Below are positions 58,633 through 64,000 of a stretch of 64,000 bases of DNA, piece after piece. How positions within the stretch are numbered: position 1 is the first letter of the stretch; the number at the start of each line of letters is the position of its first letter. The notes beneath the pieces are model-generated. The model made no database searches, had not been told where the DNA came from, and saw only the letters and a program-made list of their open reading frames with translations. A program made the position numbers and the translations under genes. This stretch comes from Stappia indica. Its GTDB lineage: Bacteria; Pseudomonadota; Alphaproteobacteria; Rhizobiales; Stappiaceae. Where the stretch lies: contig NZ_JAIVMG010000003.1 in the NCBI RefSeq assembly GCF_020177335.1, positions 62,001-126,000 on the forward strand, given 5' to 3'.

Positions 58633-59643
58633 ATGACTTTGAGCCGCAAACTGGCCGTTCTGGGAACGGCGACCCTGCTTTCCGCCGGTTTCGTCGGGGA
58701 GACCTTCGCGCTGGAATGGAATGTCTCGCTCTGGGGCAAGCGCCGGGCCTTCACCGAGCATGTCGAAAAGCTCGCCGAACTGGTCAGCGCCAAGACCAAC
58801 GGCGAATTCACCCTCAATCTGGCCTATGGCGAGGCGCTGTCCAAATCGCGTGAGAACCTCGATGGCATTTCCATCGGCGCGTTCGAGATGGCGCAGTTCT
58901 GCGCCTCCTATCACGCCGACAAGAACCCGAGCCTGACCGTTCTGGAGCTGCCGTTTCTTGGCGTGCCGGATCTCAAGACCCAGGTGATGCTCGACAAGGC
59001 GGTCTACGCCCATCCGGCGGTGGAAAAGGATCTCGCCCGCTGGAATGCCAAGCTGATCATGTCCTCGCCGATGCCGCAGTACAATTTCGTCGGCAAGGGG
59101 GATGCGCCGACCAAGGTGTCGGATTTCGAGGGCATGCGCGTGCGCGCGCTCGGCGGCATCGGCAAGGCGATGGAGACCATCGGCGCGGTTCCGACCACGG
59201 TGACCGCCTCGGAGACCTTCCAGGCGATCGACAGCGGCACGGTCCGTGCGGCCTCCTTCGCTCCGCATGCGCATCTGTCGTTCAAGACGGTTGAGGCCGG
59301 CAACTGGTGGACCACCAATCTCAATCCGGGCACGGTGAACTGCCCGGTGGTGGTCAACAAGGACGCCTATGACGCGCTGCCGGAAAACTACCGCGAGGCG
59401 CTGGATTCCTCCGTCGACGAGGCGATCGATCACTATCTGGCGACCTACGACAAGGTCTACGAGAAGTGGTACCCGACCCTTGAGGAACTGAAGATCGAGC
59501 AGATCACCTTCCCCAAGGACGAGCTTGTCGCCTTCAAGGAAAAGGCCGGCAAGCCGCTGTGGGATGCCTGGGTGGTCGAGATGGACGGCAAGGGCATTCC
59601 GGGGCAGGAGCTGCTCGATCTCGTTCAGTCGAAGTTGAACTGA
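58633..59643 (+). CDS. dctP: TRAP transporter substrate-binding protein (DctP family)
   Basis: 336 residues. Signal peptide 1-25 (LAVLGTATLLSAGFVGETFA). The mature part contains VLELPFLGVPDLKTQ near residue 105 and FEGMRVRALGGIGKAME near 165, the Arg-containing carboxylate clamp of DctP proteins. NPGTVNCPVVVNKDAYDALP near 235 is typical. Delivers an organic acid to the DctQM membrane parts by a sodium-coupled process. GGGAGGAA at 58621-58628 precedes the ATG. The sigma-54 promoter and DctB/D-like genes immediately upstream suggest induction by the substrate itself. A C4-dicarboxylate is the default guess; other carboxylates are possible. Confidence 0.92.
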   Translation: MTLSRKLAVLGTATLLSAGFVGETFALEWNVSLWGKRRAFTEHVEKLAELVSAKTNGEFTLNLAYGEALSKSRENLDGISIGAFEMAQFCASYHADKNPSLTVLELPFLGVPDLKTQVMLDKAVYAHPAVEKDLARWNAKLIMSSPMPQYNFVGKGDAPTKVSDFEGMRVRALGGIGKAMETIGAVPTTVTASETFQAIDSGTVRAASFAPHAHLSFKTVEAGNWWTTNLNPGTVNCPVVVNKDAYDALPENYREALDSSVDEAIDHYLATYDKVYEKWYPTLEELKIEQITFPKDELVAFKEKAGKPLWDAWVVEMDGKGIPGQELLDLVQSKLN

Positions 59644-59852
59644 TCCCGCCCGCAGCCCGCCTGCTGCCTGACTGAAAAAGTCGGTTCGCCGCAAGGCCCG
59701 GCCCGCCGTCCCCGGGTGATCCTGCTCCCGGGGGCGTCTGGCCGGTCGCCCTCCGCCCTGAAGGTCCTGTTCGGTGCCGTGTCGCGACGACGCGCGGCGG
59801 GTGAGGGTCTTTCGCGGAGCGGCGGGCGGCTGGCTTTCGCCCGGAGTTCCCC

Positions 59853-60497
59853 ATGATATCGCCCTCCGCCTCTCCCGGCCGGCCCGGCACCTATATCCGT
59901 TTCGACGGGTGGCTGCTTGCCGTGGAAAATGCCTTCAACCTGATCGCCGCCGCCAGCATCCTCATCTTGATGCTGCTGGCCGTGGTCCAGATCCTCGGCC
60001 GCAATTTCTTCAACCTGCCGGTGCCCGGCTTCATCGACATCACCGAACAGGCGATGGCGGTCTTCGCCTTCATGGGCGTTGCCTATTGCCAGCGGGTCGG
60101 CGGGCATATCCGCATGGAACTGGTGCTCGGCCAGTTGCGCGGCCGCACCCTTTGGGTCGCCGAACTGGTCGGCGTCCTCCTGATCTGGCTGGTGATCGCC
60201 GCGCTGATCTACGGTTCCTGGTTCCACTTCGAGCGGGCCTGGACCAATGGTGACAGTTCCATCGACATCGGCCTGCCGATCTGGCCGTCCAAACTGCTGA
60301 TCCCGGTGGCGCTGTCGCTCCTGTGGTTGCGGCTCACCATGCAGATCTACGGCTATTGGCGGCTGATCCGCCATCCTGCCGCCGAACCGATTGCCGTGCC
60401 GGTGATCACCGGCATCGAGGAGGCCGCCCGGCATGAGATCGAGGACGCCTTCGGCGATGAAAACGAAACCGACGGCAAGGAGGGAACCGGCCGATGA
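59853..60497 (+). CDS. dctQ: TRAP transporter small permease (DctQ)
   Basis: 214 residues with four membrane helices (first: LIAAASILILMLLAVVQILG, about residues 32-51; then FIDITEQAMAVFAFMGVAY). VQILGRNFFNLPVPGF is the characteristic DctQ segment. It binds DctM and the substrate-loaded DctP. A C-terminal hydrophilic tail (about 185-214) rich in Glu/Asp is longer than in many homologues. CGGAG is close to the ATG. The 209-base space behind dctP carries no strong terminator; the gene overlaps dctM by four bases. Confidence 0.9.
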   Translation: MISPSASPGRPGTYIRFDGWLLAVENAFNLIAAASILILMLLAVVQILGRNFFNLPVPGFIDITEQAMAVFAFMGVAYCQRVGGHIRMELVLGQLRGRTLWVAELVGVLLIWLVIAALIYGSWFHFERAWTNGDSSIDIGLPIWPSKLLIPVALSLLWLRLTMQIYGYWRLIRHPAAEPIAVPVITGIEEAARHEIEDAFGDENETDGKEGTGR

Positions 60498-61861
60498 CCC
60501 CGTTTGAAATCGGCCTGGTGATGACCGGTGTGCTGCTGCTGCTCGTCGTCTTCGGCGTGCGCGTCGCCTTTGCCGCCGCCTTTGTCGGTACGGTCGGCCT
60601 GATCGCGATCTTCACCCAGAAACTCGGCTTCGAGAAGGGGCTGGTGGTGGCGCTGAAGATGGCCGGCACCATTCCCCATTCCAAATCCGTCACCTATTCG
60701 CTGTCGGTGCTGCCGACCTTCATCCTGATCGGCTTTCTGGCGTTCTACGCCGGGTTCACCCGCCAGTTGTTCGAGGCGGCCAAGCGCTGGCTCGGCTGGC
60801 TGCCGGGTGGCATGGCTGTCGGCACGGTGTTCGCCACCGCCGGCTTTGCCGCCGTGTCAGGGGCCTCGGTCGCCACCGCCGCGGTGTTCGCCCGGGTCGC
60901 CATCCCGGAGATGCTCGCCGTCGGTTATTCCAAGCGGCTGTCCGCCGCGGTGGTGGCCGCCGGCGGTACGCTCGCCTCGCTGATCCCGCCCTCGGCAATC
61001 CTGGTGATCTACGCCATTCTGGTGGAACAGTCGGTGGCCAAGCTCCTGCTTGCCGGCTTCCTGCCGGGCATCTTCTCGGCGCTGATCTATGTGCTGATCA
61101 TCGTCGGCATGTCCATGTGGAAGGGCGACGCCCCTGCGGTCGGCGGCTTCACCTGGGGCGAACGCCTGTCGTCGCTGCCCGGAACACTGCCGATCGTTGC
61201 CGTGGTGCTGATCATCTTCGTCTCGCTCTACGGCGGCTATGCAACACCGACGGAAGCGGGCGCGCTGGGCGCCTTCGTCGTGCTGGTCAGCGCCTTCGTC
61301 AACGGGATGAGGAGCAAGCAGCTCTGGCAGGCGCTGCATGAGACGGCCAAGCTGACAGTGATGATCTTCACCCTGATCTGGGGTGTCCTGGTCTATGTGC
61401 GCTTTCTCGGCTTTGCCGGTCTGCCGGAGGCGTTCAAGCTGTTCATCGTCTCGCTGGAGTTCTCGCCCTGGGTCGTGCTGATCCTGATCCTGTGCGCCTA
61501 TGCGGTGCTGGGCATGTTCATTGACGCCATTGGCATGCTGATCCTGACCCTGCCGGTGGTCTATCCGGCGGTGATGGCGCTGAATGGCGGGGAGGGGGTG
61601 TCGGCCGCCGACAGCGCCTTCGGCATGTCCGGTGAACTCTGCGCGATCTGGTTCGGCATTCTGGTGGTGAAGATGGCGGAGCTGTGCCTGATCACCCCAC
61701 CGATCGGGCTGAACTGCTTCGTCGTCGCCGGGGTGCGGGACGATATTCCGGTGCAGGAGGTGTTCCGGGGCTGCGTGCCGTTCTTCGTCGCCGACATCCT
61801 GACCATCGCCGGGCTGGTCGCCTTCCCGTCGATCATCACCCTGCTGCCGTCGATCATGTGA
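60494..61861 (+). CDS. dctM: TRAP transporter large permease (DctM)
   Basis: 455 residues with about 12 helices. PTFILIGFLAFYAG near residue 76, GASVATAAVFARVAIPEM near 120 and ATPTEAGALGAFVVL near 250 are the sodium/substrate-binding repeats of DctM; GMFIDAIGMLILTLPVVYP near 340 and LITPPIGLNCFVVAGV near 400 belong to the second. It forms the translocation path. It starts within the dctQ end (ATGA) and is the last gene of the operon, followed by a strong bidirectional hairpin. Confidence 0.93.
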   Translation: MTPFEIGLVMTGVLLLLVVFGVRVAFAAAFVGTVGLIAIFTQKLGFEKGLVVALKMAGTIPHSKSVTYSLSVLPTFILIGFLAFYAGFTRQLFEAAKRWLGWLPGGMAVGTVFATAGFAAVSGASVATAAVFARVAIPEMLAVGYSKRLSAAVVAAGGTLASLIPPSAILVIYAILVEQSVAKLLLAGFLPGIFSALIYVLIIVGMSMWKGDAPAVGGFTWGERLSSLPGTLPIVAVVLIIFVSLYGGYATPTEAGALGAFVVLVSAFVNGMRSKQLWQALHETAKLTVMIFTLIWGVLVYVRFLGFAGLPEAFKLFIVSLEFSPWVVLILILCAYAVLGMFIDAIGMLILTLPVVYPAVMALNGGEGVSAADSAFGMSGELCAIWFGILVVKMAELCLITPPIGLNCFVVAGVRDDIPVQEVFRGCVPFFVADILTIAGLVAFPSIITLLPSIM

Positions 61862-61906
61862 GGCGGGCCGGTCATCTCATTGGCCGGCCTTATCCTCTCG
61901 GACATG

Positions 61907-61946
61907 AAACGGGCGCCCCTCGCATTGCGCGGCGGGCGCCCGTTTT
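61907..61946. terminator. Bidirectional terminator between dctM and xseA
   Basis: 12-base-pair stem AAACGGGCGCCC (61907-61918) with GGGCGCCCGTTT (61934-61945), a 15-base loop, T-run on the plus side and A-run on the other. It sits between the two convergent genes (dctM stop 61861, xseA stop 61993) and can end both transcripts. Confidence 0.88.
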
Positions 61947-61992
61947 GCATGAGAGGACGGTGGGCGGTACTCCGGCCGTCTTCCCTTCCCCT

Positions 61993-63567
61993 CTAAAACA
62001 ACGAGCCTTGTCCCTTGGGAGCGGATTTCGCCGATGCCTTTGCCCGGGCGGGCTTGGCCTTGCGCGGCGGCGGGGATTTGCCATCCCCGGACATGGCCAT
62101 GACGTCCAGGCGGCTGGCATCGCCGAATTCCACCGAAAGGGCGCTGCCGGCGGCAACGGTCTTGGCGGAGCGCACCGGCTGGCCGTCCGCATCGCGCACC
62201 AGCGCGTAGCCGCGCGCCAGAACGTTCTTGTAGGACAGGCTGTCGAGCAGCTTGGCGGTGCCGTTGAGCCGGGCCCGGTCCGTGGCCAGCCGTTGCCCGT
62301 GGGCGCGTTCGGCCCGGGCGGCAAGGCCGCCGAGCCGCTCCCGCGACAGGGCGAGCGTGCGGGCGAGCCGGTCCGGGGTCAGCCCCCGGGAAGCGGCGGT
62401 GAGTGCGTGACGGCGGTGGTCGGTGCCGGTCGCGAGCGCCCGGCGGGCCTGCCGGTCGAGCTGGGCAAGCCGGTCGCCGAGCACGGTCAGGGTACGCCGC
62501 AGCACATGCGGCGACAGGCGCCCGGCGGCGGCGAAATAGCGGCCGCGATGATCGCGCAAGGCGGCCCGCAGCGCCGGCGCCAGCCGTTCCCCGCCATTGT
62601 CGAGCCGTTGCCGTGGCAGCGCCAGAAGGTCGCGCGGGGCGGGCAGGGCGGCAGCTGCGGCGCGCAGCTCCGTGCGCCGGTTGGCGATCAGCCGCAACAG
62701 GCCGGAGATCTGTCGCCGCGACAGATCGTCGAGACTGGCCAAGAGTTCCGAGCGGACCGGAACGGCGAATTCCGCCGCGCCCGTGGGCGTGGGCGCGCGC
62801 ATATCCGCCGCATGGTCGATCAGCGTCCAGTCGGTTTCGTGCCCGACCGCCGAAATCAGCGGAATGTCGGACGCCGCCGCCGCCCGCACGACGATCTCAT
62901 CGTTGAAGCTCCAAAGGTCTTCCAGCGAGCCGCCGCCCCGGGCGACGATGATCAGGTCCGGGCGCGGGATCGGCCCGCCGGGGGTGAGCCGGTTGAAGCC
63001 GGCGATGCCATTGGCGACCTCCTGGCCGGAGGTTTCGCCCTGCACCCGCACCGGCCAGACCAGCACATGCAAGGGAAAGCGGTCGGAGATCCGGTGCAGG
63101 ATGTCGCGGATGACGGCGCCACTTGGCGAGGTGACCACGCCGATCACCCGGGGCAGGGCCGGCAGCGGCCGCTTGCGTGCGGTGTCGAACAGGCCTTCGG
63201 CGGCAAGCTTCTTGCGCCGTTCCTCCAGGAGCGCCATCAGCGCGCCGACCCCGGCCGGCTCCAGCGTGTCGATCACAAGCTGGTATTTGGACTGGCCCGG
63301 AAAGGTGGTGATCTTGCCGGTGGCGATCACCTCAAGCCCCTGTTCGGGCTGGATCTTCAGCCGCTTGGCCTGACCGCGCCAGACCACGCCGGCGATCACC
63401 GCATTGGCGTCCTTCAGGTCGAGATAGATATGACCGGAGGCGGGGCGGGAAATCCGTCCCAGCTCGCCGCGCACCCGCACATGGCCGAAGGTGTCCTCCA
63501 TCGTGCGCTTGATCGCGCCGGAGATTTCCGACACCGAGTATTCGGCGATGTTGCTGTTCCCGGCCAC
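61993..63567 (-). CDS. xseA: Exodeoxyribonuclease VII large subunit
   Basis: 524 residues from GTG 63567. Residues 5-110 form the OB-fold (EYSVSEISGAIKRT, GRISRPASGHIYLDLKD, QPEQGLEVIATGKI). The catalytic domain follows: RVIGVVTSPSGAVIRDIL near 140, ARGGGSLEDLWSFNDE near 208, SAVGHETDWTLIDHAADMRAPTPTGAAE near 235. A long coiled-coil region and a Lys/Ala/Pro-rich tail end in GQGSLF. With XseB (not in the window) it degrades single-stranded DNA. AAAGGGA lies seven bases before the GTG; a longer frame to 63696 would overlap rsmE completely and is rejected. Confidence 0.93.
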   Translation of the reverse strand: MAGNSNIAEYSVSEISGAIKRTMEDTFGHVRVRGELGRISRPASGHIYLDLKDANAVIAGVVWRGQAKRLKIQPEQGLEVIATGKITTFPGQSKYQLVIDTLEPAGVGALMALLEERRKKLAAEGLFDTARKRPLPALPRVIGVVTSPSGAVIRDILHRISDRFPLHVLVWPVRVQGETSGQEVANGIAGFNRLTPGGPIPRPDLIIVARGGGSLEDLWSFNDEIVVRAAAASDIPLISAVGHETDWTLIDHAADMRAPTPTGAAEFAVPVRSELLASLDDLSRRQISGLLRLIANRRTELRAAAAALPAPRDLLALPRQRLDNGGERLAPALRAALRDHRGRYFAAAGRLSPHVLRRTLTVLGDRLAQLDRQARRALATGTDHRRHALTAASRGLTPDRLARTLALSRERLGGLAARAERAHGQRLATDRARLNGTAKLLDSLSYKNVLARGYALVRDADGQPVRSAKTVAAGSALSVEFGDASRLDVMAMSGDGKSPPPRKAKPARAKASAKSAPKGQGSLF

Positions 63568-63694
63568 AAATGCATCCCTTTGAGGTGGCGCGTCTTGCGC
63601 GCGCGCGGACAAAGTGCGAGGGGAGCGCAGCGGGGCGGCGCCGTCAAGGTGTCCGCCGCCGGTATCGACAGAGGATTTTCGCCAAGGGACCCCC

Positions 63695-64000
63695 ATGCCC
63701 CGTTACGAGTTTCGAATGCAGCGCCTGTTCCTGCCCGCCGATCTACGCGCCGGAGAGCCGGTCTCCACGGATCGGGCGCAGGCCAATTACCTGCTCAACG
63801 TGCTGCGCCTCAAGGACGGCGATCAGGTGCTGGTGTTCAATGGCCGCGATGGTGAGTGGCGTGCCGCGCTGTCGGTGGAAGGGCGCAAGCAGCTCTCGCT
63901 GGTGCCGGTGGATCAGACCCGGCCGCAAACCCCGGTGCCGGATCTGCATTACCTGTTCGCGCCGATCAAGCACGCCCGGCTCGACTACATGGTGCAAAAG
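63695..64000 (+). CDS. rsmE: 16S rRNA (uracil-1498-N3)-methyltransferase, 5' part
   Basis: 102 codons are visible before the window ends; the stop lies outside. MPRYEFRMQRLFLPADL, then ANYLLNVLRLKDGDQVLVFNG and LFAPIKHARLDYMVQK, are the N-terminal PUA-like domain and the start of the SPOUT domain of RsmE. It methylates U1498 of 16S rRNA with SAM. AAGGGA at 63684-63689 precedes the ATG. It is divergent from xseA with about 130 bases between. Confidence 0.9.
   Translation, partial: MPRYEFRMQRLFLPADLRAGEPVSTDRAQANYLLNVLRLKDGDQVLVFNGRDGEWRAALSVEGRKQLSLVPVDQTRPQTPVPDLHYLFAPIKHARLDYMVQK

Noticed and set aside
61684-63855. 723-codon plus-strand frame opposite xseA
   Set aside because: Antisense shadow running through the dctM end, terminator, and into rsmE; no motif.

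Overview
The window is a gene-dense, high-GC stretch of chromosome from an alphaproteobacterium, most likely of the Hyphomicrobiales (Rhizobiales). This rests on a Porin_2-type outer-membrane porin, the cysG / DUF2849 / sulfite reductase / cysH / DUF934 cluster, a GcrA-family protein, a PdhS-like polarity kinase, two phasins, and a tRNA-His with A73 and no encoded G-1. Genus and species cannot be read from the sequence; a marine or soil Stappia/Labrenzia-like organism would fit, but that is a guess. No rRNA, insertion sequence, prophage or CRISPR array is visible. There are 51 supported protein genes (the last one cut by the window end) and one tRNA.

Layout. 0-6 kb: HI0933-like flavoprotein, LPS-type glycosyltransferase, major porin, SCP-x-type thiolase, haloacid dehalogenase. 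6-12.2 kb: assimilatory sulfate reduction operon (cysG, DUF2849, siroheme reductase, APS reductase, DUF934) followed by ferredoxin-NADP reductase; a structured leader with a U-tract precedes cysG. 12.4-21.5 kb: lytic transglycosylase, exported MsrA, an ALDH/SDR pair, a PleD-like diguanylate cyclase, 3-oxoacid CoA-transferase subunits and an AsmA-like protein. 21.6-32.5 kb: a putrescine uptake and catabolism locus arranged divergently around a GntR/FCD regulator (potFGHI and puuA to the left; gntR, a second glutamine-synthetase-like ligase, aminotransferase and oxidoreductase to the right), with a shared 13-base operator-like word at both promoters. 32.5-36.7 kb: ferric-iron ABC transporter (no ATPase gene) and a threonine dehydratase-like enzyme. 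36.8-42.7 kb: a giant PdhS-like histidine kinase and two phasins. 42.8-48 kb: tRNA-His, MFS transporter, AT-richer glycosyltransferase, two diverged paralogous winged-helix proteins, GcrA-like protein and a small unknown. 48-55 kb: ThDP enzyme, NDP-forming acyl-CoA synthetase fused to GNAT, universal stress protein (with an FNR/FixK box) and acyl-CoA dehydrogenase. 55-62 kb: a DctB/DctD-like two-component system and a TRAP transporter with a canonical sigma-54 promoter. 62-64 kb: xseA and the 5' part of rsmE.

The main regulatory observations are a possible terminator/antiterminator leader for sulfate assimilation, a GntR operator pair in the polyamine locus, a sigma-54 promoter fed by a DctD-like activator with an altered GAFTGA loop, an Irr-like box at the iron transporter, and probable PhaR-type control of phasins. 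All positions come from reading the sequence; family assignments come from recognised motifs and not from database searches.
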